NCBI GenBank assembly: GCA_023374025.1
Contig: SIJG01000040.1
Coordinates: 670,871 to 734,870 of the forward strand
Reading direction: 5' to 3'
DNA length: 64,000 nt
From: Heterodera schachtii
Lineage: Eukaryota; Nematoda; Chromadorea; Rhabditida; Heteroderidae
Under the pieces are notes generated by a model. It was not told the DNA's origin. It worked only from the letters and a program-made list of their open reading frames with translations, and did not search any database. The translations under genes and the position numbers were made by a program. This document shows, piece after piece, positions 26,296-40,500 of the stretch (the stretch's first letter is position 1; each line of letters starts with the position of its first letter).

Positions 26296-27190
26296 TAACC
26301 TAAATTAGTACTTTGAAAATTGAACTATTAATATGCTGAAGAATATTATTTAATTGTTATCTATTCATCTTACGACAGCGATGATTTAATAATTCAAAAA
26401 TTACTTAAATTACGAATTTTGCCATTAATCTATATCTACGCACTTATTTTGGTAATAAAAAAATATTGCTAAAAATACAAAAAGAAAAGTGAATATAAAT
26501 ATAATTGTATGAAAAATGTTTTATTCTAAAAAATTTAAAAATCACATTTTTATTTTTAAACATCGCATAAATTGATTTTTAAAATGAATTTTATAGAAAA
26601 ATCAATATGTTTAAAAAGTCCTAAATAAAAAAAAAATATTATTTTTTGCTAATTATATAGAAAAAATAATGATTTGTTAAATTAAATCAAATAAAGAAAC
26701 TAAAACAAATAGATACAATTATATATTATATTTATTTTACCAAATTTTTTTTAATTAAACATCAAAATATAATTAAAAAAACCAAAAGGTAAATAAGCAA
26801 CATACTGCTATGAGTAATAGATAATAAATATAATAACTTAATAAATATCATAAAAAAGGCAATCCCGCTTGGATAACAAAACAACTTCATATGAAGACAA
26901 GAGATTATTAAAAGCAAAATTTAAACTTATAAATAATTAGCGAAATGACTCAAGACAAATTAATTAACAATTAACTTAATGAAATAAAAATTAAATTTCT
27001 TTAAACTATTGTATTTGTGCATAATATCGCATATTAATAGTTTCAACTGCTTTATATAAAATAGCAGCAAAAGATTATGTCCAACCTTAGAAAGTGCCAT
27101 GAAAAAATTGTTGAATCAGTTTTTTTCAAATCAATCAATTACTAAAATTTAAAAATTTGTAAAATGAAAAGAAAATTGCGGAAAATTTTC
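26296..27190 (+). repeat. 1.05-kb tandem duplication, second copy
   Basis: Second copy of the block at 25241-26145, diverged by many small indels. Its end (aaattttcaaattgtaagg, ggggtaggaggtatagaaga, aacgccgaatca) also matches a third, isolated copy at about 43330-43440. Confidence 0.85.
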
Positions 27191-28348
27191 AAATTGTAAG
27201 GTTTCTTTTCGGGGTAGGAGGTATAGAAGAAGTAAGAATATCAACGCCGAATCATCGCAGGCTGCTAACAGTACAAAATTTCAGAAAATTTTTTCGACTT
27301 TTTGAAAAAATACATAAGTTTTCAAAATATACAAATACATATTAAGAGCTCCTATTTATTATTTATTGAAAAATTGGAGTTAAAAAAAAGCAAAAATAGC
27401 ATTTTTGCAGCAGCAAAAAATATTTAAGAGAATTTTTCTAATGAAAAATTTATACACAAATGAAATTTTTTCTAAAATTTTCGATTTTAGTGATTTTTTC
27501 CATTTTAGGGGTCTATTGGTTCGGAGTCATTATTTAAAAAAATAAATGTAAATATTTGAACAAATATTACTCATACTTTGCTCTAAATAAAAAATTTTAT
27601 TTTCATCATATCAGTGGATAAAAAGAACTGGAAAAACATTATCTGAGCATTTTTAACTAAAAACTTCTAGAATGTTAATGCGGGTTTTTAAATAACAAGT
27701 TCTCAGATCTATTTTCCATTTTTTTGTGAAAGTGCCGAAATATGGATACAAATATGGAAAAACTTAAAATATGGAAATAAAAAACATCCTAAAAACAACA
27801 AAACAAGCTAAAAATACTATTTAATCCAGATTAAAACAGTGATCTACACCTAGACAGAAAAATCCATATTTTATCATTAAACAAAATTACCATATATCAT
27901 ATAAAAAAAAATTCTTACACAAAAAATGAATAAATAATAACTGAAAATTGAATTTATTAATAGTCAAAATAAAGCCAAAATAATTTTAGATAAAAATAAA
28001 CGCAGATTAAGTTCATGTAATCTGCCTATAAAGCAGATAAATGGTTTATAATTCAAAATATTAAACAAGTTTTTTCTTAAATAAAATTCCTATATATTAT
28101 TAATTATTTGAAAATTTATTCGTTGAAAAATTATTTATGTATTCAAAAGTAAAGAAACAAATAGATAACCTATATAATATTAATAAGAAATTTATTTCTT
28201 TAAGCATTAATAAATCAAAGAAAAAATGCAAAGTAATGATAACAAAAATTTATTTATTAAGATTAGTTAAACCAACATATATTCGAATATAAGAACAAAA
28301 TATTATATTTAAAAAATTAGCAAATTTATTATATTAAAGCATACCATA

Positions 28349-28557
28349 ATTACACCGCCCTAGGGTCCGTTAAAGGTTAACAAAATAAGCGGAGATTGTA
28401 CAATTGTAAGAAAGAAAACTTAACGCAAAATAATAAAAGCAAAAATTTATTTATAATAAAATATTAAATATTAAAGCAATTTCTAAAATAAGCATAATTT
28501 ACTTACTCTGTTTGATTATTTAGCAATTTTATATTATTAAAACCATATCATTTAAAT
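28349..28557 (+). repeat. Dispersed repeat R5, copy A
   Basis: Highly similar to 32881-33075: both begin acaccgccctagggtccgtt or a close variant and share gtacaattgtaagaaagaaa, cgcaaaataataaaagcaaa, cataatttacttactctgtt and ttatattattaaaaccatat. Shorter pieces occur at 31545-31610 and 39405-39480. Confidence 0.9.
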
Positions 28558-28670
28558 ACTAAAAATTTATATGCTACTTCTTGACACGAAATATATAAAT
28601 TTATTTCAATAAATTACTGCGTGAAGCAGACACGCCAAAAGGGCAACGGAAACGCAGCAGCTATGCTTTT

Positions 28671-28815
28671 AAGGTACATTTGTGAATATATGGAAAAATG
28701 TTAGTTTTCAATTTTAAAAATCTATAAAATTCTTATTCCGGTGTAATCTGCTTTTTGCCTAATTATTTTCCCAATTTTTTTTGACGAAGATACTGTTAGG
28801 CGCCGCCGGTAAATT
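28671..28815 (+). repeat. Dispersed repeat R6 ending in a GC island, copy A
   Basis: The block aaggtacatttgtgaatata, then ggtgtaatctgctttttgcc, then tactgttaggcgccgccgg. The same order is seen at 31070-31240; 33726-33840 keeps the first two parts. Short aaggtacatttgtg pieces occur near 32625 and 33870. Confidence 0.85.
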
Positions 28816-29461
28816 TCTAAATTCCATTTTTTAAAGAATTTGCATCTAAAAAAATGATAGATAATATTTGAATAGTTTCTTTTGTCTGTCAACAAGCTAA
28901 TTACGGAGATATTTGGGTTTTTTTAAATATGTTTTTATATAAAAAAATTCTGTGTTTAAAATTAATATTACATTTCTGAAAAGCCATTTTCTGCCACTCA
29001 CCTCTGCTGGCGTCTCTTGACGAAAGCCACTCGTATTAGGCCAACTCATAAGGTTTTTCTTTTTCAAAGTCGACCAAATTAAAGTTTTGTTGGGATCATT
29101 CGCTAGCCCTTAAGGAAAACTTTTAAAATAAATGAATTTGTAATTTTTTTTTAACTGAAGAAAATTAGTTTAAAATTTATATTCTAATTTTTTAATAATG
29201 TTAATAATTATTAAGATGTAAATATTTAGATAATATTACTTTCTGCTAAATATATAAAATAATGATTTGCTAATTGGAACCAAATAAAGAAACAAAATAT
29301 ACATACTTGAATTTTTCTATATGAGTGTATTTATTTTACCAAAAATTTTTTAATTCAAAACTCGAGACCTAAAAAAGAAGGTAAAAACAAGCCACAGCTA
29401 AGAACATCGAGATTTGCACATCTTCAACACGAATAATAAATAATAAAAGTATAATCCTAAT

Positions 29462-30374
29462 GGTTAGCCGACTTATGCGCCTCGGACATTTGAGCCGCAC
29501 CATTTGCGCCGCGACACTTGAGCCGCTCAGCAAAAAAGACAATTGCGCCGTGGACATTTGCGCCGTGGACATTTGCGCCGTGCCATTTGCGCCGCGACAC
29601 TTGCGCCGCCTAACAAAAACGACATTTGCGCCGCGAAATTTGTGCCGCTCATCAAAAATTTTATAAGATTAATTCAACAATTTTTCTAAATTAGAATCGA
29701 TTGATATTCAATCAAAAATCGCGAAATAGAGGCGAAGAATTAAAACCTGTGCTTTTTTCAAAATTAAAATCGATGTAAATAACTTTTTAACAATTTTAAT
29801 GACAAAAAATAAAACATAAATTTCATCTTTTTTGAATAAAAAGCAAAAAGCAAAATTGAATTAAAAGCCGCTGAAAAAATAACTAAAACTCTAAAAAATT
29901 CCCCCTCCCTACTCATCAATTCCAACTATTTTTTGAGCTGTGGGCGGTCAAGAATCCGTGAGTAGGACTAATTCAAACAGTGTCAGTCTGTTTTAGTTGT
30001 TATGTTTCTTCATTTTTCATATCTTTGATAAACCTAATCAATGTTAAGATTTTTAATGATTAAAATTAAAAAATTTAATGTATATCTTTAAGACAAGTAA
30101 TTTTTTAAAATTTTTCAATTCATTTTGTTGTTGGTTTTTAGTGTAAATCTTTAGTAAAAAATTGAAATGAAAATATTATTTTTGACTGCGCGGCGCAAAT
30201 GTCCATTTTTGCTAGGCGGCGCAAATGTCGCGGCGCAAATGGAGCGGCGCAAATATCCGCGGCGCAACTGTCTGCGGCGCAAATGACGCGGCGCAAGTGT
30301 CGACTTTGCTGAGCGGCGCAAATGTCCATTTTTGCTGTGCGGCGCAAATGGCGCGGCGCAAATGTCGCATCACC
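29462..30374. mobile_element. 913-bp element with satellite-like inverted ends and 8-bp TSD
   Basis: The sequence is flanked by a perfect 8-bp direct repeat, atcctaat, at 29454-29461 and 30375-30382. The left end (29462 to about 29655) is a run of gacatttgcgccgcg-like units. The right end (about 30187-30374) is the same run in reverse complement, cggcgcaaatgtcg. The outermost bases begin ggt on both strands. The middle, about 530 bp, is AT-rich without an open frame. The Cys/Ala/Arg-rich frames in the two ends are repeat translation, not genes. An 8-bp duplication is usual for hAT elements, but the termini do not carry the usual hAT motif. Confidence 0.85.
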
Positions 30375-31069
30375 ATCCTAATAAATAATGTAAATTTTTC
30401 ATATAAACATAAATAAATTTATTATTATTAACTTAGACCGTACATCAAATATCTTTTCATTAACTATTTTAAATAAGAAGAAAAAAGAATAGAAAATCAT
30501 TTAAAGTGCCTTTCCATCTTCCATCAAGTCGCAATGACAATTGCTATTGCCTCAAGAATTAAAAGAAAAAGATAGTAATTAGGTATGTACATTGAATTTA
30601 ACCGATATGCATATGAATAAATATAAAATGATATTTGCATTTTATTAAAAACAGATAAACATAAACTATTCTTATATTATAAATAACTACTCACAAGCAA
30701 TCAAGTACAAGATTAATTAAAGTAGTTTAAATAAAAAATGAAAAAACTTAGAAAAGAAATAACTAAATAATATATATTAAAAAATAAATAAGCTAAAAGC
30801 TATCATTCACCAAAATAAGAATGCACCAGATCAAAAATTTAAAAAATAGATTATAATTATATAAATTGAATTTTTAATAAAAGTGCATAAAAATAACTAT
30901 AAATTAATTTTACATAAATAAAGACTTATAAAATAAATAAATGTAAATTATTCCATATCTTATTCCACTTTTAAAAGTATGCTTAAAAATATAACCAAAA
31001 GAGCTCAGTTTCCCTTTATGGGTTAATTACCTAAAGCTATAAGAGCTCCTACTCCGGTTAGTGCTTTGG

Positions 31070-31240
31070 TTCATTACATTTGTGAATATAAAGAATTTCA
31101 CGAAATTTGGAAAAATTTTATTTTTTCAATTTTAAAATTCTAAAAATTCTTATTCAGGTGTAATCTGCTTTTTGCCGAATTATTTTCCCAATTTTTTTTT
31201 TGATGAAGAATGCCGGGGTACTGTTAGGCGCCTTTGTTAA
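31070..31240 (+). repeat. Dispersed repeat R6, copy B
   Basis: Copy of 28671-28815, same orientation. It shares acatttgtgaatataaag, caggtgtaatctgctttttg and actgttaggcgcc, but the GC island is truncated. Confidence 0.85.
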
Positions 31241-32444
31241 AGTAATTTGAGTTAATTTTTGAGAAAAAAATCTAAAAATATTTTTAAAATCAAAATATAA
31301 ATTTAAAAAATTGTAATCATTTTGATCCAAAACAAATTTCTTTGGCAATAAATTTTATATTCTATGTAATAAAAATTTATAATTTTAACAAGGAATATCT
31401 ATTTAAATGTTAAAAAATAATAATATTCGATGATAAATTAAATAAATGCAAATATTTTTTTCAAATTAAATAAATGATTTAAATTTTTCTTATTCAAAAC
31501 CAAATTAATAATTTACCTTTTATATGCTACTTTAGCAAACTGTACTACTCTATTTGATTATTTAGCAAATTTTATATTATTAAAAACATATCATCAAACG
31601 TATAAAAATTAAATAATAATAGCGAATTAAATAAATTGCAAGTAATTTTTAATTATTAGCAAAATTATAAATCACACACTATATGCTTCTTAGCTAATTT
31701 TAAAGTAAAAAAATATATAAATATTTTATTTCAATAAATACTACCTAATAAGAACACCTACAAATATAATTATGCATAAAAAAAAGCAAGAAGCAATTAA
31801 TTATCGACTATCAATTTCAAAATTAAAAAATTAAACCAAAACATAAAAAAGTAAAAACAATTAAAAGATAAAACCACTATAACTAAACTATAATTTAAAA
31901 AAAGAAATATTAATTTATGAATAAATTGTTTTGAAAAATATTTATATTATTATTATTAAAATCAATAATTATAATTCTTCTAAAATAATTTAACAAAATT
32001 ACGGTTACGAAAAATTAAAAATTAAGGCTTATTTTTTTCTTATACATAGAATTTTCAAATTAAAATAGCTATTTATTTTTATATGAAATGATAAATGATA
32101 AAAAAATAATAAATAAACTAATTTGAAAAATGTTGCCATATAACTTTTCAAAATTTTGCAAATAATTTCATTTTAAATTACAACGGAAGAAGCGGAGACG
32201 ATTAAAAGGTTCTTTTGTCCTTTTATGACGTGATTATAAATTTATAATAAAATTCATCTAATTTATATGCTACTTGGGCAAAGATACGTAAAAATATAAA
32301 ATAAAAATTTATTTCAAAACATCACCTAAAAGAATAGTGATTATAATATTGATAAAAAATGCCATGATCAATTGAAATTATCTTTTAGCTTATAAAAAAT
32401 TAATAATTAATTTGAATTTTTTGCAAAATATTTTAAAACGCCTA

Positions 32445-32760
32445 CCATATGAACATTGAAAATAAATGCATAAAAAACATAAATTAAAGAGTAATAGTTT
32501 TATCGATTTTGAAATAAAATTGAAGAAAATTGTGATAATTTACAAAATTAGGAAAAAAAATTCATTATAAGAATAGATGTATTTTTTCTTCATCGAATAT
32601 TTATATTTAAGTGGAATTATAAGGTACATTTGTGCATATAAAGTTTGTATGTTGATCTTAAAGTGTAGAAATAAAAAAAATGAATTTTTCCTTAAAAATT
32701 AACTTAAATTTTATGTAAGTAATCAAAATTGTTACGTATCTAGAAAATTTACTTCAAATA
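32445..32760 (+). repeat. Dispersed repeat R7, copy A
   Basis: About 300 bp very similar to 36482-36780 and more distantly to 40085-40400. Landmarks are aacattgaaaataaatgcat, gaatagatgtatttttt, ttaagtggaattataa, ttccttaaaaattaactt and ttgttacgtatctagaaaat. Confidence 0.9.
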
Positions 32761-32880
32761 GACAACAATTAAAGCTATTGAATTACACCATAAAATAATA
32801 ATTTGATTGAAATAGAGCAAAGTTATGAATTTTTTTGTATTAAACATATTTGTTACGATCATAAAGAAAAATAGATAAAT

Positions 32881-33075
32881 ACACCGCCCTAAGGTTCGTT
32901 GAAGGAGCGCACATTGTACAATTGTAAGAAAGAAAACTTAACGCAAAATAATAAAAGCAAAAATTTATTTATAATAAAATAATAAATACTAAAGCAATTT
33001 CTAAAATAAGCATAATTTACTTACTCTGTTTGTTATTTAGCAATTTTTATATTATTAAAACCATATCATTTTCTT
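32881..33075 (+). repeat. Dispersed repeat R5, copy B
   Basis: Partner of 28349-28557, same orientation, with a short deletion between the acaccgccctaagg start and the gtacaattgtaag block. Confidence 0.9.
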
Positions 33076-33725
33076 ACACAGATGTATATTCTTTTAAGCA
33101 AATTTAAAGATACTCTATTTCAACAAATACTATCTAATAAGAACAATATAATTATACATAAAAATAAATGCCAGAAGTAAAGAAATTATTTATATTAATT
33201 AAAAAAAACAATTAAAAAAACATAAATGTGAAATAGAATAAAATATAAATTACATATACAAGACTATAAGTTGTTAATAAAAATTAGCATGTTAAATAAA
33301 ACAAACAATAAATAAATTTAATTTATATAAAATAAAATGTATAGAGAAATTCTCGAATTTAAAAAATACATAAGAAGCATTTATCTTTAAAATATTATTT
33401 ATACTGTTGATGGAGAAGACAGACATTCATTCATACATTTACAAAAGAGACGACATGTGAAAAAATAAATAAATTGATTATAAGCGAAAGTTTTTAAAAA
33501 ATTTATACGTATAATGGTAAAAAAATAATTAAATTCTTTATAAATAATTTAATTATATTAATGTTAAACAAATAAAACATTTAAAATGTTGATTAGACAT
33601 ATATGTAGAAAAATATGTCTTATAATAAAATATCTATTTGTTTTTATAAGGCGAAATATTTATAAATGTAAAACATATTAAAAATAATACCAATTCCTGC
33701 TAAATATATATTTTTTTAATGATCT

Positions 33726-33840
33726 AAGGTACATTTGTGAATATAAAGCATTTCACGAAATTTGGAAAAATTTTATTTTTTCAATTTTAAAATTCTATAA
33801 AATACTTATTCAGGTGTAATCTGCTTTTTGCCGAATTATA
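33726..33840 (+). repeat. Dispersed repeat R6, copy C
   Basis: Copy of 28671-28815 and 31070-31240 that keeps aaggtacatttgtgaatata and ggtgtaatctgctttttgcc but lacks the GC island. Confidence 0.85.
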
Positions 33841-34896
33841 ATACCAATCCTTGCTAAATATATTAAAAATAGGTACATTTGTGAATATAAAGAAGCCAAC
33901 TCACCATATTTCGTGACTTTAACCCATTTTTTGAAAGCTCTAGGTAAATGAAAAAATGATATAATTAAAAAAAAGAATAAATATAAATATATCTATTTTT
34001 TCGTAAATTAATTTATACATCATAAGCGTCGCCGTCAACTTCATAAAACAACTACATACAAATGAATTAAAAATAACTTGAAATTAACCCGAACATAAAT
34101 GAAAAATGGTTGTGATCATTAAAAATATAGTCATACATCGCAGAAATAACGAATATTATTAAAAATACGGATAAATAATTTTACATAAATAGTTGGTAAA
34201 AAATATATTTTTATTTCAATCAAACGACAATGATAAGAATCATATAATAATGAATAAATAAATCATATACCTTATAAAAAAAAATAAAAAAAACAAAACA
34301 GAGTGTCCGCCCGGAAGAACCAATTTCCTATGAAAAGGATGAGATTAAATGAAAATGAGACATTTAATGTTTTAATTAAATAACAAAATCACACATATTA
34401 AAAAATGAAATAAGCTACGTCATAATTTACGGAAATGAAAGAAATAGATAGTCATTATAATTTGAAATTTGAAAAAATATGCAAATAAATAAACGTAAAT
34501 TAATTTTCCATAAATAAGCCCATATACACGTCAATATACAAAATTATTTATTATCTTATACCACTTAAAGGCATACTTTAAAATGATTTATCTATAAAAA
34601 ACGATAATAATATTAAAATATATAGGGAAATTCAATCTTTTAAATATTATTCTACGATTGGATTGCCATGCAAAATAAGGCCACAAAGACATGAGAGTGT
34701 GAAAAATAAATAAATTTATTAAATGAAAAGCGGAAAAAATTACATTAGATAAAAAGAATTATCGGAATTTTATTAAAAAAGAAAAGCTGGACGCTTTAGA
34801 GTTATAAAAATACCTGAACTGGAGCAAATTGAAACTATAAAAAAATCAAAAAATTTAAAATTTTTCAAAAATTATTTAAAAAGTTAATGTTACGTT

Positions 34897-35435
34897 GAAG
34901 AAGTTTTTAAAAAATTTATACTTATTATGGTAAAAATAAATAAAAAATAAATTATAACTCTTTAAATGTTTAATTGTATTAATGTTGCAAAAATTAAAAA
35001 ATTAAAAAAATTTTACAATTTAAAAATAAAAAATTATAAAATGAGAAAAATTTAATATTCTAATCAATTTTTTTAATATTAAAAAAAACCAATATGCTTT
35101 CCTGCCAAAAAATTATCTTACAACATTGAAAATAAATGCAGAAGAAAAATAAATTAATGAGTAAAATAACTTTTATTTTAAATTGTGGATTTAAAATTAC
35201 TGCAGCCAATGGAAGAATATTCTAACCAGTCAGAAATAGCGCATGAATTAATAAAAGAAAATTGCTTTTGGACAATGGCACTACGATGTAAAAAACGAAT
35301 AAGTATAAATAAATTGATTTATAAGTGAAGAAGTTTTTAAAAAATTTATACTTATTATGGTAAAAATAAATAAAAATAAATTATAACTCTTTAAATGTTT
35401 AATTGTATTAATGTTACAAAAATTAAAAAAAATTA
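34897..35435 (+). repeat. Direct repeat of about 110 bp, period 430 bp
   Basis: The block gaagaagtttttaaaaaatt, tatacttattatggtaaaaa, aactctttaaatgtttaatt occurs at 34897-35010 and again at 35327-35435. Diverged copies lie near 33485-33560 and 37260-37350. Confidence 0.8.
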
Positions 35436-36481
35436 AAAGTGTTGCTTATTTGTTGGGCAAACTTTAAAGTAACACAAAACATTTTATTTCTAAATGCCAC
35501 CATAATATTAGCTACATTTATAATAAAAAGACATCTTTCATCATAGTTTTATTAATATCAAATATTAGATATTAAATATTTATTGATTTTTTTAAGCAAA
35601 TTTAAAGACAAAGTAAACGTATATATTTCGATAATCGAGAGTATAAATAAAAAACCATCTTAATTAAAAAAATTTCTTTACAAAAAAAAAACAAATAATT
35701 GATAAAAAAAAACACATTATTATATACATTTTGTAATTAATGAAAATATTAAATAGAGTTTTTAAATGTAAATATAAAAAAAATTTCGCGGATAAATTAA
35801 TAAAATGAAATGAGAGACCTGGCGTCACAGAGAAAGCGATTGTTTACATCAAGTTTAATAAACATTTTATTTAAAAATCAAAAAACCACATAATTAATAT
35901 ACCATATTTGAAAATACCAAAATCTATTTATAATCAAAGAAACTTTTTATATTTATTATAGTAAAAAACTAAATATAATTTGCTGCAAAAAACTTATTTA
36001 ACTATTAAAATAAATGCAAAAAAAAATAAAATAAATTAAAAGAGTAATAGTTTTAATTATTTATTGATTTTGAATTAAAAAGTTTCATTAGTTGATCAGA
36101 AAGTGTAGAAGAAATAAAAAAGACTTTTACTTAAAAATTGACACAAATTTTCTGTAAATATTTTAAAATGCCCACCATAAGCAAATTTGCAGGTATTCTT
36201 CAAGCGAATAATTTTATAATTGATTCGTATAAAAATTTGTTGAAACGCTGATGAATATTTCCAAAGTGATCAGATCACTCGTTCATGGTGGTCTGATCAC
36301 CCCAAAATACGGTAGAAATCAGTCATTTTATGGTGACTTTTCATAAGTCGTATAATTTAACCTCCTATAGATTTTTCAAAAATTCTCCGGAATTCCTTGC
36401 CCTTTTGGGTTTTATATCATCTTTAAGGGATGGATCTGATCAAGTCGATGTGAAAGATTTTTAAATGAACCAAAAAATTAT

Positions 36482-36780
36482 TGAACATTGAAAATAAATG
36501 CATAAGAAAAATAAATTAACGATTAATAATTTTAATTATTTATCGTTTTGAATTAAAAATAAAGAAAATTGTGATAATTTAAAATTCATTTTCAGAATAG
36601 ATGTATTTCTTCTTCTTCGAATATTTATATTTAAGTGGAATTATAACGTGTGGATATAAAGTTTATATGTTGATCTAAAAGACTAAAAGAATAAAAAAAA
36701 AATGAATTTTTCCTTAAAAATTAACTTAAATTTTATGTAAGTAATCAAAATTGTTACGTATCTAGAAAATTTACTACAAG
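36482..36780 (+). repeat. Dispersed repeat R7, copy B
   Basis: Close copy of 32445-32760. Homology with the 40-kb copy continues downstream to about 36930 (gattttttaataaaaagg, aaatattcaataaattaaca, gacagaaa). Confidence 0.9.
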
Positions 36781-39513
36781 ATTTTTTAATAAAAAGGATT
36801 AGGAAAATCGGGAAATATTCAATAAATTAACATTTTTAGTGATAATTACCGTAAACCTAGGGAAGATAAAGAAATTCTTAATAGAAAAAGATTTATTGTG
36901 ATGACAGAAAGATAAAGCACATATGCAAAAAATTCTAAAGTCAATGAAGTTTCGAGAAAATAGACTTTTTTATTGAAATTTCGATTAATTTCGAGAAAAA
37001 AGGCATAAATTTATTTTTTTTATACTTTTTCAATTTTAATGCACTTAATGCAAAAATGAGGCGAATTAAAAAGCTACATAAAATAATTAAATTTGTTAAT
37101 ATGTTAAAAATTGCTTAGAAACATATGTTAAATGTAATTTTAAATATTTATTTTATTAAAAATATTTTATTATATTAAAGGAATTGAGACAATATTATTT
37201 ATATTTAGATAATACAATTTTTATTTGAGATGAGACGTGAAAAAAACAAATTGATTATAAACGAAGAAGTTTTAAAAAAATTTATACTTATTATGATAAA
37301 AAAAAACAAAGAAAATTATAATTCTTTAAATAGTTTAATTACATTAATGTTAAAAAAAATAAAAATTTAAAGATTGCTTATATAAAAAATGTAAAAAATA
37401 TGCTTTATAATAAAAATATCTATTTGTTTTTTTATGAAGCGAAATATTTATAAATGAAAATATATTAAAAATAATACCAATCTCTTCTAAATATATTAAA
37501 AAATGATTCAACGTACATTTCTGAATATAAATTCACCAAATTTGAAAACTGTTATTTTTTAAAAAACTAACGTACGCTATTATACTATATACAATACTAA
37601 TTATAAAAAATAAATTTTAAAATTGATCAACAAATCTGATTATATAATAATGAATAAAAATGTCAAGAGCAAATTAAATTATCTTGTATCTTATAAAAAA
37701 TTAAAATAATAATCCAAAATTTTTCACAGGTAATTCTTCAAGCGAGTAATTTTAGTAGAAATCAGTAATTTTATGGTGACATTTTTTCATAAGTAGTAGT
37801 TCCGATAGGAAATATTAGCAAATTTTTGCTCTTTATGGCGGACCTATTCAAAAATATCTTTAAAAATTCAATGGATTTCCTAGCCTTTTTGGGTTTTAGA
37901 TCATCTTTTAGGAATGATCGAATCTAGTTGCTGTAAGGTTTATAATTGAGTATTTATTAAAAGCATGAATTTCAGTATCGAATGTATTCATACGACAATA
38001 AGCACATATTGCACAATTGTAATAAAGAAAACAACTTATGTTATTATAACCATATTGTTTAACTGTAAAAATTCAAATAAAAATAAATAATCAAAATAAT
38101 TGCAAGTTTATGTTTTTTAATTTTACAAATAGCTTTTTAATTAATTAAAAATTATATATTACAAAATTATATGCTTCTTGAGCAAATTTTCATAAAAAAC
38201 ATAAAAAAATTTTATTTCAGTAAATACTACCTAATAAGATCACCTACTTACATAAAAATTTAGACTTAAATAGGCGAAGGAGCTTTTTCAGAAGTGTTCC
38301 GAAACGAGGTGAATAATATTATATTCTAAAAAAAAATTTAAAAAATCATATTTTAAATAGCATATTTAAAAAAGAAAAAATATTTAAAAGACTAAAAAAT
38401 AATTAATTTATAAATTTTATAATCGAAGAAAATTGTTTTGAAAATTATGGTTCAAATGAATATAGTTATAATGCTTTTAAAATAGTTTAACAATAATGAT
38501 AAAAAAAATTAAGGCTTATTCTTTCTTCTACTTAGAAAAAATTTTAAATTAAAATATCTTTTTATTTTTTATGAGGTGCTAAATAATAAAAAATAATAAA
38601 TTTTTTAATTGTTGTCACAAATATTTTTAAAATGCCGGAATTGCAAAAGTTAAGATCAGGATTTCAATTTTCCTTAGTTTTCATTTGAATATGTCGAGAT
38701 TTTGAACAAGCCCAGTGTTCCGGATACAAATTTCAATTTTACTGGGCGTAATTTGAAAAAAAGTCTAGATTTTGAATCACAATAAAATTCGGCACCGCCG
38801 CGCCCACCTCAAGCTTTAGAAATTTTTGAAAGTAGCGCACTTTTGGCGTTTTGCAAAAATTTGTTAACAAAAATGCAATAAAAAGGAAAAATACACCCCT
38901 AAGTATCGACTTAAAATTTTTTTTAAAAAATATTATCTTAATATTGATTTGGCCTTTTTTTTGCTTCTTGAAGTAAATTTTTGATTTTACACCCCTAAAT
39001 TCGGAACTTTTTGGCATCTATTTTCCCATTTTAGCACCTATTTTGGGGGGTTTTTTAGAACCTAGAACCTACCTATTTTGGTAGTTTTAGCACCTCTAAA
39101 TATCATCCGTAATAATTAATCAATTTATTCGCGATCATTTTCCTAAAAATTTTTTCCATTTCCTTCCCTAGCACCATTTTTTTCATCTTTTCATTTTTCA
39201 CAGTCTCATATCTCTACCGTTTCTAACTCTTTTTTTCTTCTTGAGCTAATTTAAAACTTAAAAATATAAAAATCTTTTGTTTAAATACTATCTACTAAAA
39301 ACACCAACATTATAAATTATGCATAAAAATAAAATGCTAAATATTAAATAAATTATAGCATATCAATTAAAAAATAAAAATAATTCAACCAAAACAAAAA
39401 TTGAAAATAATTTACTTACTCGGTTTGATTATTTAGCAATATTATATTATTAAACACAAATCATTTAAATGTATAAAAATCAAATAATAATAATAGAGAA
39501 TTAAAACAAATTG

Positions 39514-39515
<2 letters not shown>

Positions 39516-39548
<33 letters not shown>
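39516..39548. repeat. TA microsatellite
   Basis: An uninterrupted alternating AT run of about 32 bases. Confidence 0.95.
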
Positions 39549-39553
<5 letters not shown>

Positions 39554-40084
39554 TAGCTGTTTTAATTATTAGAATAAACAATTATATGCTGCTCTTTTTT
39601 AAATTCAAAGCATAATTAATATTACTTATCCCGACTTATATGATTATTGAACAATTATAAAATAAAAATATCACGGTATTCTATTTCATTAAAAACCTAA
39701 TAATAACAATACATATATAATTATACATAAAAATAAATGGCAGAAGCAAAGAAATTATCTATATTAACTAAAAATAAAAAAAATTAAACCAAACATAATG
39801 TACGCAAATAGATTAAAACATATATTCAATATAACTACGCTATAGGTTTTCAACAAAAATTAGCATATTAATTCAAACAAATAATAGAAATAAAAGACAA
39901 AAACTCGCAGAGGGTTCTTACGGCGAAGTCTTTTGAACCAAGTTGAATAAATAATTTATTTAAAAAAATCAAAAAATCCACAATTCAAATAATCCATATT
40001 TAAAAAGACCAAAAAAAAATTTATTTACATCAAACAAAGTTTTTATACTTACTATTGTAAAAAAGCACTATAATTTACTACAAA

Positions 40085-40500
40085 AATTATTTAACATTGA
40101 AAATAAATGTAAAAGAAAAATAAAATAAAAGTAAAGGTTTTAATTATTTATCTATTTCTTAAATTGAAGAAAGTTATGATAATTAAAAAATTAGGACAAA
40201 AACTCGATACAGAATAAATGTATTTCTTCTTCATCGAATATTTTAATGAATTTTAAGTGGAATTAAGGCCATTTGGGTAAAAGTGTAGAAGAATGAAAAA
40301 AATGAACTTTTCTTTAAAAATTTACCCAACTTTATCTGTAAGTGATCAAAATTGTTAGCTAGAAAATTTTCTACAAAATTTTTTTAATAAAAAGAATAAT
40401 GAAAATCGGAAAATATTCAATAAATTAACACTTAAACGGGGAAGATATAAAACAAATTCATAATAGAAAATGATTTTATTGAAAGACAGAAAAATAGAGA
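40085..40500 (+). repeat. Dispersed repeat R7, copy C
   Basis: A more diverged copy of the repeat at 32445 and 36482, extending to agacagaaaaatagagaaca. The 76-codon plus-strand frame that starts at 40470 lies on repeat-derived sequence also seen near 36870 and 45640-45720, so I do not call it a gene. Confidence 0.75.

Noticed and set aside
29369..30416. Cys/Ala/Arg-rich open frames (repeated ICAVD, RRLAK)
   Set aside because: They are translations of the satellite-like ends of the mobile element.
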